Assembly: GCA_028293005.1 (NCBI GenBank)
Contig: JAQGLH010000118.1
Location: 1-6,922, forward strand
Length of the DNA stretch: 6,922 nucleotides
DNA from: Alphaproteobacteria bacterium
Lineage (GTDB): Bacteria; Pseudomonadota; Alphaproteobacteria; Sphingomonadales; Sphingomonadaceae
Direction of reading: 5' to 3'
Part shown: positions 1 through 6,558 of the stretch, piece after piece
Numbering within the stretch: the stretch's first letter is position 1
How the letters are laid out: each line of letters begins with the position of its first letter
The notes under the pieces: generated by a model
The model's database searches: none
Seen by the model: only the letters and a program-made list of their open reading frames with translations
Told to the model about the DNA's origin: nothing
Program-made: the position numbers and the translations under genes

Positions 1-1
1 C

Positions 2-2344
2 ATCAGCCAACGCGAGGCCAGCGCGGAAGAGAAGCGTCTCTTGGCAAGGCTCGGGCGCGTCAGCGAGACGATCAGAATGCGGGCCATGGCCCGCCGCATC
101 GGCGGCGTCGGCCCCACCGGCGCTTCCGGCCCGGAGGCGGTGCTCTCCGAGATCAAGGGCGTCGACCGCGCCTATCCACTCTACGGAAAGCTCGTGTCGA
201 GCCGGGGAGCGAGCGCGGCTGAACTGGCGGCGTCCGATATACTCGTCGATCGAGCGCTGGCCGGGCGGCTCGCGCTGCGGATCGGCGACCGGCTGCGCTA
301 TGGCGAGGCCGAGTTTCGAATCCGCGACCTGATCGTCAAGGAGCCCGACCGGGTCGGCGAGGGCTTCACGTTGGGAGCGGTGGCGATCGTGTCGCTCGAG
401 GGATTGCGCCGGACGCAGCTGTTCCAGCCCGGCAGCCTGCTTGAGAGCAAATATCGGGTCGCGTTACCGCCCGGTACCGACGCCGCGAAGGTCGCCAAGG
501 ACCTGGTCAAACGCTTCAGCTCGTCCGGGTGGGAAGTGAAGGACCGTGATCGCGCTGCGCCCGGGGCGAACCGCTTTTTCGAGCGGATGGGACAGTTTTT
601 GGCGCTGATCGGGCTGGTGGCCCTGATCGTCGCCGGGATCGGCGTGAGCAACGGCGTGTCCTCCTATCTTGCCCTCAAGCGCAGCGGGATCGCGACGCTC
701 AAGGTCCTCGGCGCCGCCTCGGGCGACATCGCGCGCATCTATGTGCTGCAAATCGGCGCGGTGGTGGGGGTGGCCGTCGGCTGCGGCCTGGTTGCCGGCG
801 CGCTGCTGCCGGTGAGTCTGATCGCGCTGACCCGCGACCTGCTGCCGGTGGAGGCAAAAGCGGGCCTTCACCCCGGTGCGTTGGCGACGAGCGCTGCCCA
901 TGGCGTGCTGATCGCGCTGATCTTCACCTTACCGCCGCTCGCCCGCGCGCGCCTCCTACCGGCTGCCGCGCTGTTCCGGACGATCGTCGAGCGGCGTACG
1001 GCGATCGACAGGCGGAGCGTGCTGATCATCGCCGCGGCGGGACTTGCGGTCGTGCTGCTGGCAATGCTGACGGCACGCCAGCCGCTGTTCGCGCTGGCGG
1101 TGCTTGGCGCAACCGGCGGCGTGCTGCTGTTGCTGATGCTGATCGGGTGGGCGCTCAAGCGGATTGCGGCACGGCTGCCGCGGCCGCGCCGGCCGCTGCT
1201 CCGGCTGGTGCTCGCGAATTTTCACCGGCCGGGGGCGCAGACGGTGCCGCTGGTCATCGCGCTCGGCCTCGGCCTGACCTTGTTCGTGACGCTCGCCGCG
1301 ATCCAGACCAGCCTCGACGCCGAGATCAGCCGCAGCGTCCCGAAGCGTGCGCCGAACCAGTTTGTGCTCGACATCCCGATGGGCGAGCAGGCCAGGTTCG
1401 AGGCGGTCGTGCGGGGGCAGGCCCCCGAGGCGAAGCTCAATCTGGTGCCGTCGCTGCGCGGCCTGATCGTCGCTTACGGCAACCAGCGCGTGGCCGAGCT
1501 CGAGGAGATACCGCAAGGCGCCTGGTTCCTGCGCGGCGAGCGCGGATTGACCTATAGCGAGGCCCTGCCCGAAGGCAGCGACCTCGTCGCCGGCGAATGG
1601 TGGGCCAAGGATTATGCCGGCCCGCCGCTGCTCTCCCTCGATGAAGAGGCGGCCAGGATCATGGGGATCGGCGTCGGCGACACGCTCACGGTCAGCGTGC
1701 TCGGCCGCGAGATGGAGGCGCGGATCGCGTCGCTGCGGCGGATCAACTGGGACACGCTCGGCTTCAATTACATCATGGTGTTCTCGCCGAATGCGTTGCG
1801 CAACGTGCCGCACAACCTCACCTCGACGATCACAATGGATGCCGCGCACGCACCAGCGGTAGCGCGCGCGCTGCTCGGCAGCTTCGCTTCGATCTCGCTG
1901 ATCGAGGTCGGTGAGCTGATCGAGCAGGTGCGGACATTGCTCGGCCAGATGGCGGTGGCGATCGACCTTGCCGGATCAGTTACGATCCTCGCCGGAATCG
2001 CGGTGCTGATCGGTGCGATCGCCGCGGCGCGGCAGGCGCGCAGCTACGACAGCGTCGTCCTCAAGACGCTGGGCGCGACACGCGGCCAGATCCTGGCCGC
2101 GCAGGTGCTGGAATATGCATTGCTCGCGGCGGTGTTGGCGGTGATCGCGCTAGCGCTCGGCAGCGCGGCTGCCTGGTACGTGATCGTCGAACTGTTCGAG
2201 TTCGGCTGGGCGCCCGACTGGCGCATCGTACTCGCGACGCTTGGCGCCGGCGGGTTGGTAACGCTCGGCATCGGCGTCGCCGGGTCGATCCCGATCATCT
2301 CGGTGCGGCCCGCCGCGGCGCTGCGCCAGCTTGAATATTCGTGA
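2..2344 (+). CDS. ABC transporter permease, YbbP/FtsX-like (5' end outside window)
   Basis: Inner-membrane permease of the FtsX/MacB superfamily, the type that pairs with a LolD/YbbA-like ATPase; the cargo cannot be told from sequence. The frame is open from base 2, so the gene begins upstream and 780 residues are visible. The TTG at 41 is internal and has no reason to be the start. Order seen: the end of a MacB-like periplasmic core (to about 570), a first FtsX block with membrane helices near 593-655, 736-830 and 871-945, two middle helices near 1018-1075 and 1087-1155, a helix near 1243-1315, a second periplasmic core (about 1320-1930), and a second FtsX block with helices near 1975-2035, 2104-2196 and 2224-2300. 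Both FtsX blocks carry the family's K-x-LGA motif (KVLGA, KTLGA), and the protein ends with the usual VRPAAALR. Nine helices plus one expected upstream fit the ten-helix YbbP layout. It has no evident link to the nitrile genes. Confidence 0.9.
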   Translation: MSQREASAEEKRLLARLGRVSETIRMRAMARRIGGVGPTGASGPEAVLSEIKGVDRAYPLYGKLVSSRGASAAELAASDILVDRALAGRLALRIGDRLRYGEAEFRIRDLIVKEPDRVGEGFTLGAVAIVSLEGLRRTQLFQPGSLLESKYRVALPPGTDAAKVAKDLVKRFSSSGWEVKDRDRAAPGANRFFERMGQFLALIGLVALIVAGIGVSNGVSSYLALKRSGIATLKVLGAASGDIARIYVLQIGAVVGVAVGCGLVAGALLPVSLIALTRDLLPVEAKAGLHPGALATSAAHGVLIALIFTLPPLARARLLPAAALFRTIVERRTAIDRRSVLIIAAAGLAVVLLAMLTARQPLFALAVLGATGGVLLLLMLIGWALKRIAARLPRPRRPLLRLVLANFHRPGAQTVPLVIALGLGLTLFVTLAAIQTSLDAEISRSVPKRAPNQFVLDIPMGEQARFEAVVRGQAPEAKLNLVPSLRGLIVAYGNQRVAELEEIPQGAWFLRGERGLTYSEALPEGSDLVAGEWWAKDYAGPPLLSLDEEAARIMGIGVGDTLTVSVLGREMEARIASLRRINWDTLGFNYIMVFSPNALRNVPHNLTSTITMDAAHAPAVARALLGSFASISLIEVGELIEQVRTLLGQMAVAIDLAGSVTILAGIAVLIGAIAAARQARSYDSVVLKTLGATRGQILAAQVLEYALLAAVLAVIALALGSAAAWYVIVELFEFGWAPDWRIVLATLGAGGLVTLGIGVAGSIPIISVRPAAALRQLEYS

Positions 2345-2358
2345 CGGCAGCGCTGCCG
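2345..2358. terminator. Possible weak bidirectional hairpin between convergent genes
   Basis: A perfect 14-base palindrome (CGGCAGCGCTGCCG) follows the permease stop codon directly and lies in the 30-bp gap before the amidase stop. It can fold as a 5-bp GC-rich stem with a 4-base loop in either transcript. No T-run follows on either strand, so it is not a convincing intrinsic terminator. It is listed because it is the only structure in the gap. Confidence 0.25.
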
Positions 2359-2374
2359 ATCGGTCCGCGAGACG

Positions 2375-3895
2375 CTATTTCTTCCCTCGCTTGGCCGATG
2401 CCTGCTCGAAGGCATGCGCCGCGCGATAAATCGTCGACTCGTTCCAGTGCTTGCCGACCAGCATCAGCCCGACAGGCAGCCCGTCACTGAACCCGCAGGG
2501 GATCGAGATGGCGGGATGACCGGTTACATCGAACGGCATGGTGTTGCCGATCATGTCGAGCGCAGGCGTGCAGATTTCGGTGATGCTCGCATTGGGCGGC
2601 GGCACCTTCGACGCCTTGTGCGGCACGGTCGGCATCAGCAGCAGGTCGTATTCCGCGAGCGCCGCATCATAGCCGGCGGTGATGCGCCGCGCGAGGTTCT
2701 GCGCCTTGGCGTAATATTGGCCGCGGTGCTTGTTGAGCATGTACTGGCCCATCAGCATCGTGACCTTGAGGCTGTCGGAGAGTTCGTCGACACGGTCGCG
2801 CCAGCCATCGTGCGCACGCATCAGGCTCGGCAGATACAGGCCTTTCCAGTTAAAACCGAAGCCGTTTCCGTGCATCATCTGGATCAGCGCGCCTTCGTGC
2901 GCGATTGCGCTCCATACCGCCTGCGCCGGTCCGGCGTGCACCGGCACCGAGACCTCTTCGACCTGGGCACCCATCTTCTTGAACAACGCCGCGCCCTTGC
3001 GCACCAGATCGTTGACGTCGGACTCGGCATTGGGCAGCAGGAAGCCTTCCTTGACGATGCCGATCCTCATGCCCTTGACGCTGCCGCCGAGCGCATTGGT
3101 GTAATTGTCGACCTTGACGCCGTTCTGCCGTGGATCGAGCCCGTCGGGCCCAGCAAGCACTTCGAGCAGCAGCGCGCTGTCCGCGACGTTGGCCGTAATC
3201 GGTCCGGTATGATCGATGGTGGCTTCGATCGGCATGATCCCGGTATAGGGCACCAGGCCGAACGTCGGCTTCATGCCCACGGTGCCGCAATAAGCGGCCG
3301 GGATACGGATCGAGCCGGCCTGATCGCCGCCGATCGCCATGTCGACGTCGCCGGCGGCGACCAGCGCCGCACTTCCTGACGACGATCCGCCGGCCATGTA
3401 TCCGGCCTTCAGCGGATTGGCGACGGTGCCGGTGGAGTTGGTGTGGCTGCCGCCGGAAAAGCAGAACAGCTCGCAATGCGCCTTGCCGAGGATCACTCCG
3501 CCCGCGTCGAGGATGCGCTCGACGATGGTCGCGTCGATCTCGGGCACATAGCCTTGCAAGGTCGAGGAGCCGTTCATCATCGGCACCCCGGCGACACAGA
3601 TGTTGTCCTTGATGGCCAAAGTCTTGCCCTTGAGCTTGCCGCTCTTGGCGCCGCGGATCTCGGATTTGTAGTACCAGCCGTTGTGCGGATTTTCTTCGGC
3701 CGACGGCGCGTAGCCCGGGGTGCGCGGATACTTCACGCGCGGCAGTTCGTCGGGCATGCGCTCAAGCAGGTTGTATGCGGCGACGGTCGGCACCATCAGC
3801 CCGAGGTATTCGTCGAGCTGCGCGGGCGACAGGTGCATGCCGAGCTGGTCGGCGACATCCGCCATCTCCTCGTGAGTAGGCTGCTTAAGGCTCAT
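2375..3895 (-). CDS. Amidase (amidase-signature family), nitrile-hydratase associated
   Basis: Cytoplasmic amidase, 506 aa, expected to hydrolyse the amide made by nitrile hydratase to carboxylate and ammonia. The catalytic Lys/cis-Ser/Ser triad of the amidase-signature family is visible: K96 in LAIKDN, S171 in GGSSSGS and S195 in GGDQAGSIRIPA. From memory, these are the same numbers as in the well-studied Rhodococcus nitrile-pathway amidases. The N-terminal helical region before the signature core (about residues 1-70), the VAGVPMMNGS and FGLVPYTG blocks, and the DVTGHPAISIPCG stretch near the C-terminus also match that subgroup. The start is set at the ATG complementary to 3893-3895 because AGGGAG lies 7 bases upstream. 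An in-frame start at 4024 would add 43 Pro/Arg-rich residues without family likeness. One oddity is Ala193 where many members have Gly in DQGGS. The gene diverges from the nitrile hydratase cluster. Substrate range and stereochemistry cannot be read from sequence. Confidence 0.95.
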   Translation of the reverse strand: MSLKQPTHEEMADVADQLGMHLSPAQLDEYLGLMVPTVAAYNLLERMPDELPRVKYPRTPGYAPSAEENPHNGWYYKSEIRGAKSGKLKGKTLAIKDNICVAGVPMMNGSSTLQGYVPEIDATIVERILDAGGVILGKAHCELFCFSGGSHTNSTGTVANPLKAGYMAGGSSSGSAALVAAGDVDMAIGGDQAGSIRIPAAYCGTVGMKPTFGLVPYTGIMPIEATIDHTGPITANVADSALLLEVLAGPDGLDPRQNGVKVDNYTNALGGSVKGMRIGIVKEGFLLPNAESDVNDLVRKGAALFKKMGAQVEEVSVPVHAGPAQAVWSAIAHEGALIQMMHGNGFGFNWKGLYLPSLMRAHDGWRDRVDELSDSLKVTMLMGQYMLNKHRGQYYAKAQNLARRITAGYDAALAEYDLLLMPTVPHKASKVPPPNASITEICTPALDMIGNTMPFDVTGHPAISIPCGFSDGLPVGLMLVGKHWNESTIYRAAHAFEQASAKRGKK

Positions 3896-3902
3896 CCCGA
3901 AT

Positions 3903-3908
3903 CTCCCT
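3903..3908 (-). promoter_or_regulatory. Ribosome binding site deciding the amidase start
   Basis: On the minus strand AGGGAG sits 7 bases before the ATG at 3895. This is a strong Shine-Dalgarno match at good spacing, and it is the main reason for choosing that start over the longer upstream frame. Confidence 0.7.
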
Positions 3909-4042
3909 GCTTGCGTCTCCTGGTGCGGTCGTCCCGGCCGCGGGCGCGGCAGGGCGTTTGTTCGAACGGGGATCCGCCAGCGGCCTGTGCTTGGCGAGCC
4001 TGGGCCCTCGCTTGGTAACCCCAAAGCGTCTTGTAAGCGCCA

Positions 4043-4071
4043 GTTCTATCGGAGCCATTCCGGTGCTGCAA
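4043..4071 (-). promoter_or_regulatory. Candidate promoter for the amidase
   Basis: On the minus strand TTGCAG (4071-4066) is followed after 17 bases by TAGAAC (4048-4043), a partial match to the TTGACA/TATAAT pattern. Transcription would start near 4036 and leave a leader of about 140 bases. The leader contains a possible GCGAG/CTCGC stem (3994-3998 with 4007-4011). The match is only partial (3/6 and 4/6), so this is a suggestion. Confidence 0.25.
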
Positions 4072-4097
4072 TGAGGGAGGCGCACGGATGCCCTCGA

Positions 4098-4126
4098 TTG
4101 ACGCTCCCGGCTGCGGTGGCTAACTT
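4098..4126 (+). promoter_or_regulatory. Candidate promoter for the nitrile hydratase cluster
   Basis: TTGACG (4098-4103) is followed after exactly 17 bases by TAACTT (4121-4126). The -35 matches 5 of 6 sigma-70 consensus bases and the -10 only 3 of 6. A start near 4133 would give a leader of about 20 bases that still contains GAAGAGG (4139-4145), 8 bases before the alpha-subunit ATG. It lies back to back with the amidase promoter candidate, about 26 bases apart, so one regulator could act on both. No clear operator was found. Confidence 0.4.
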
Positions 4127-4153
4127 CCCGACAGGGTCGAAGAGGCAACTCAG

Positions 4154-4876
4154 ATGGCACATGACGATCACGACCATGATCACGGGCATGATGACGGGCA
4201 TGACCATGGGCATGATCACGGGCATGATCACGGGCATGATCATGGGCATCGGCACCCGGAGGACGACCACCGCCGTCGTCACAACGCGCCTCCTTCGGAC
4301 GTCGCGCTGCGGGTGAAGGCCATCGAATCGCTGCTGGCCGAGAAGGGCCTGATCATTCCCGAGGCGCTCGACGCCATCGTCGAGCATTATGAGAACAAGG
4401 TTGGACCGCGCAACGGAGCCAGGGTGGTGGCGCGGGCGTGGGCCGACCCGTCCTATCGCCGGCGCCTCCTGGAGAACAGCACCGCCGCGATCGCCGAACT
4501 CGGTTATGGCGGTCTCCAGGGCGAGGACATGGTGGTGGTGGAGAACACGCCGGAGGTCCACAACATGGTCGTGTGCACTTTGTGCTCATGCTATCCTTGG
4601 CCCACACTCGGGTTGCCGCCGGCCTGGTACAAGTCCGCACCCTACCGTTCGCGTTCGGTCATCGATCCGCGTGGCGTGCTCAAGGAATTCGGCGTCGAGC
4701 TTCCGGAGACCACACAGGTCCGCGTCTGGGACAGCAATGCCGAGCTGCGCTACTTCGTGCTGCCGATGCGGCCTGAGGGGAGCGAGGGCCTCGACGAGGA
4801 GCAGCTCGCCGAACTGGTGACGCGCGATTCGATGATCGGCACAGCCTTGCCGAACGTGCCGTCGGGCGCGCCATGA
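4154..4876 (+). CDS. Nitrile hydratase alpha subunit, cobalt type, with His-rich N-terminus
   Basis: Metal-binding subunit (240 aa) of nitrile hydratase, which hydrates nitriles to amides in the cytoplasm. The metal site is C141-T-L-C144-S-C146. Thr in the second position is the cobalt-type signature, while iron enzymes have Ser. C144 and C146 are the two cysteines oxidised to sulfinate and sulfenate in this family. The motif runs on as [15 protein letters not shown] and YRSR, typical of nitrile hydratase. W149 stands where, as I recall, thiocyanate hydrolase gamma has a substrate-binding Arg, which argues against that enzyme. The conserved core starts near residue 52 ([10 protein letters not shown]). 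Residues 1-43 are an extra tail with 17 His, mostly HDHG repeats, plausibly a metal-binding store. The ATG is preceded by GAAGAGG at 8-base spacing. The stop overlaps the next start (ATGA). Confidence 0.96.
   Translation: MAHDDHDHDHGHDDGHDHGHDHGHDHGHDHGHRHPEDDHRRRHNAPPSDVALRVKAIESLLAEKGLIIPEALDAIVEHYENKVGPRNGARVVARAWADPSYRRRLLENSTAAIAELGYGGLQGEDMVVVENTPEVHNMVVCTLCSCYPWPTLGLPPAWYKSAPYRSRSVIDPRGVLKEFGVELPETTQVRVWDSNAELRYFVLPMRPEGSEGLDEEQLAELVTRDSMIGTALPNVPSGAP
4175..4246 (+). repeat. 12-bp tandem repeat encoding HDHG in the alpha-subunit tail
   Basis: Six in-frame 12-base units run head to tail. Units 1, 4 and 5 are identical (CATGATCACGGG). The others differ by one to three bases, and one change turns a His into Asp (HDDG in unit 2). 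The near identity at the DNA level suggests recent growth by slippage, and copy number may vary between strains. Flanking His/Asp codons extend the charged tail on both sides. Confidence 0.9.
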
Positions 4877-5208
4877 ACAGCATTCACGACATGGGCGGCA
4901 TGCATGGCTTCGGCCCGATCGTCCGCGATCAGGACGAGCGCAATTTCCACGAGCGTTGGGAGGAACGTGTCTTCGGACTGTTCTTCGGCGGCTTTGCGCT
5001 GGGGGAGTTCAACGTGGACATGCTTCGTCATGCGATCGAGAACATGCCGGCGCACGAATATCTTTCGACCGCCTACTACGAACACTGGCTGCACGCGATG
5101 GAAGCCCTGTTCATTGCCAACGGCACACTGACGCGTGCGCAGATCGACCAGCGGATTGCCGAACTAAAGGCCGAACTCGATCAGCCTGAAACCGAGCGGA
5201 CGAATTGA
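4873..5208 (+). CDS. Nitrile hydratase beta subunit, N-terminal half as a separate chain
   Basis: A 111-aa protein matching the N-terminal domain of nitrile hydratase beta. It opens with the hallmark [16 protein letters not shown], then has [12 protein letters not shown] and [13 protein letters not shown], and later [13 protein letters not shown]52, Y68 and W72 fall at the numbers known for active-site residues in the Pseudonocardia thermophila beta chain; R52 there contacts the oxidised cysteines. A usual beta subunit is about 210-230 aa. Here the frame stops after [11 protein letters not shown], where the interdomain linker would begin. The ATG overlaps the alpha stop by 4 bases and has no good Shine-Dalgarno site, which implies coupled translation. 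The protein is also similar to the activator encoded two genes later. A sequencing indel is less likely than a true split because the next gene has its own ATG exactly at the junction. Confidence 0.93.
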   Translation: MNSIHDMGGMHGFGPIVRDQDERNFHERWEERVFGLFFGGFALGEFNVDMLRHAIENMPAHEYLSTAYYEHWLHAMEALFIANGTLTRAQIDQRIAELKAELDQPETERTN

Positions 5209-5585
5209 TGCCCGTGCTGACCGTGGAGATGGTGGACCCGATACTCAGCACCGGCGCCTCTTCGCGTCTGCCGGACGACATCGCGCCTCGGTTCAAGGCG
5301 GGCGACGCGGTGCTCGCGCGCAACGTCCATCCGGTCGGCCACACCCGCCTGCCGCGCTACATCCGCGGCAAGCGCGGCGTGATCCGGGCCGATCATGGCG
5401 TGTTCGCCTTCCCGGACGCCGCTGCGCACGGCCTCGGGCACAAGGCGCAGCACGTCTACAGCGTCTGCTTCGAAGCGCGCGAGCTATGGGGAGAGCAGGC
5501 GTCTGCGCGCGACACGGTCTACATCGACCTGTTCGACGACTATATCGAACGCGATCCCGCCGCGACGCCGGGCGGGCGCGCGTGA
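5208..5585 (+). CDS. Nitrile hydratase beta subunit, C-terminal half as a separate chain
   Basis: A 125-aa protein equal to the C-terminal barrel domain of nitrile hydratase beta. Blocks seen are PRFKAGDAVLARN (about 27-39), HPVGHTRLPRYIRGKRG (41-57), the HGVFAFPD region (63-70), VYSVCFEARELWGE (83-96) and a C-terminal VYIDLFDDYIE (104-114). The Arg in HTRLPRY (R47) probably corresponds to the second conserved beta Arg that contacts the oxidised cysteine ligands. Residues 1-26 (VLTVEMVDPILSTG and following) look like the linker normally found inside a single beta chain. The ATG shares one base with the upstream TGA (TGATG), in a different frame. A TTG at 5205 is possible but would add one residue only. 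With alpha and beta-N this makes a three-chain enzyme; the expected ratio is 1:1:1, by inference from coupling. Confidence 0.92.
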   Translation: MPVLTVEMVDPILSTGASSRLPDDIAPRFKAGDAVLARNVHPVGHTRLPRYIRGKRGVIRADHGVFAFPDAAAHGLGHKAQHVYSVCFEARELWGEQASARDTVYIDLFDDYIERDPAATPGGRA

Positions 5586-5941
5586 ACCCGGTGGTGCCGC
5601 CGATCGACTCGATTCCGCGCGACCTCGAGGGGCCGGTGTTCCGCGAACCTTGGGAGGCGCAGGCGTTCGCGCTGGTCGTGCAGCTGCATCAACGCGGCCT
5701 GTTCACGTGGAAGGAATGGGCGGACACGCTGAGCAGTGAAATTCGCGCCGTTCGCGAGCGCGGCGAGGCCGACAGCGGGGCCGATTATTATCGGCACTGG
5801 CTGGGCGCGCTGGAACAATTGCTCGCCGCCAAGCAGGTCGCCGATGCGGCGCAGCTTGGCGAGCGCCGCGAACAGGTTCTCGCGGACTGGCCGAGCGGCC
5901 ACGAGCACGTCGCGCGACGTGAACCGGTGACGGTAGCCTGA
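5582..5941 (+). CDS. Nitrile hydratase activator (P14K-like accessory protein)
   Basis: A 119-aa protein of the nitrile hydratase accessory family. In cobalt enzymes such small proteins form a complex with alpha and help insert cobalt and complete cysteine oxidation. It has the family pattern VFREPWEAQAFALV (19-32), LFTWKEWADTLSSEI (40-54) and DYYRHWLGALEQLL (68-81). The same fold pattern is seen in the beta-N chain. It contains no cysteine, so it is not the CxCC-bearing GTPase activator used by iron enzymes, in agreement with the cobalt call for alpha. The start is a GTG that overlaps the beta-C stop (GTGA). There is no good Shine-Dalgarno site, so translation is probably coupled. The C-terminal tail (GHEHVARRE) is polar and basic, as is common in this family. 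Confidence 0.9.
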   Translation: MNPVVPPIDSIPRDLEGPVFREPWEAQAFALVVQLHQRGLFTWKEWADTLSSEIRAVRERGEADSGADYYRHWLGALEQLLAAKQVADAAQLGERREQVLADWPSGHEHVARREPVTVA

Positions 5942-5997
5942 CCGGCGAGCCTGACACGACACTCCTTACAGGAGATGCGGGAGAAGGGGGAAATTCG

Positions 5998-6552
5998 ATG
6001 GGGGTGGTCGACGAGGAAGGCATGGGCTCGCTGGAAATCTTCCCGTTGTCGACGGAAGAGTCCACGCTGCGCGCGCTGCTCACCGACGTGTTCACCGAGC
6101 ATTGGGCCAACATCCGCTTCGGGACGCTGATTCAGGGTGCGGTGTTCGAAATCGCCGCGCCGAACGCGCCGAAGAAGATCTCCATGATGGATGGCTACAT
6201 GACCGTGGATTTCGGCGCCTGGCACTTCCATTTGTGCATCGGCCAGCATTGCGGCAACGAGGGCCATCCGGTTTCGAGCAAACTCGCGCAGCACCGGCGC
6301 ACCGCTCGCGCCGAGATGTATCGCATCGTCAACGGCGGTTCGCCGACGTCCTGGGGGTTGCGCTTGTACAACGGTGCCGGCGAGCAGCAAATCACGGTGA
6401 TGCTGCCCAATCCTTTTCTCTCGGAAGAAACGGGGCTGCTGAGCACCCCCGACTGGACGCAGCTCGCGGTCTGGGATCGGCTGCGCAGCCGCTACCTGGG
6501 CCTGGAATGCGACCCGCGCGACCGTAGTGCGAAGGCCTTCGTACACCCCTGA
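5998..6552 (+). CDS. Uncharacterised 184-aa protein downstream of nitrile hydratase
   Basis: I do not recognise its function. It is probably soluble: no signal peptide or membrane segment is visible. The ATG at 5998 has a clear ribosome site (GAGAAGGGGG, 5981-5990) with 7-base spacing. The likely conserved core is a cluster of potential metal ligands, WHFHLCIGQHC (H76, H78, C80, H84, C85, and H90 shortly after). Basic HRRTARAEMYR (99-109), SWGLRLYNGAGEQQITVMLPNPF (118-140) and DWTQLAVWDRLRSRYLG (152-168) follow. The gene lies 56 bases after the activator on the same strand with no obvious terminator between, so cotranscription is likely. A role in cobalt handling or enzyme maturation is an inference from position and the His/Cys cluster only; an unrelated enzyme cannot be excluded. 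Confidence 0.85.
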   Translation: MGVVDEEGMGSLEIFPLSTEESTLRALLTDVFTEHWANIRFGTLIQGAVFEIAAPNAPKKISMMDGYMTVDFGAWHFHLCIGQHCGNEGHPVSSKLAQHRRTARAEMYRIVNGGSPTSWGLRLYNGAGEQQITVMLPNPFLSEETGLLSTPDWTQLAVWDRLRSRYLGLECDPRDRSAKAFVHP

Positions 6553-6558
6553 GGGCGC

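Noticed and set aside
956..1849. 297-aa antisense frame inside the permease gene
   Set aside because: Composition is Arg/His/Gln-rich with no family motif; it is the shadow of a GC-rich coding strand over an intact permease.
2414..3379. 321-aa plus-strand frame opposite the amidase
   Set aside because: It lies wholly over a well-supported amidase gene and has the shadow-type Arg/Asp/His composition.
3960..3967. GTTCGAAC palindrome as an operator in the divergent region
   Set aside because: An 8-base palindrome without extension or a second copy is common by chance.
3896..4024. Longer amidase start at 4024
   Set aside because: The added 43 residues are Pro/Arg-rich without family likeness, while the ATG at 3895 has a strong ribosome site.
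4046..4561. Antisense frame with MPVIMPVIM repeats that looks like a membrane segment
   Set aside because: The repeat is only the reverse reading of the HDHG-coding units; nothing else in it resembles a protein.
4154..5585. Thiocyanate hydrolase instead of nitrile hydratase
   Set aside because: The three-chain layout and His-rich alpha fit that enzyme, but the motif continues CSCYPWP rather than the CSCYPRP I recall for thiocyanate hydrolase, beta-N begins with the nitrile hydratase MNxIHDxGG signature, and an amidase and P14K-like activator adjoin.
5935..5955. Direct repeat AGCCTGAC twice, 13 bases apart
   Set aside because: Eight bases only, overlapping a stop codon; expected by chance and no flanking insertion features.
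5962..5974. CTCCT-TAC-AGGAG hairpin before the 184-aa gene as a terminator or translation switch
   Set aside because: The 5-bp stem is short, no T-run follows, and the gene's likely ribosome site (5981-5990) lies outside it.
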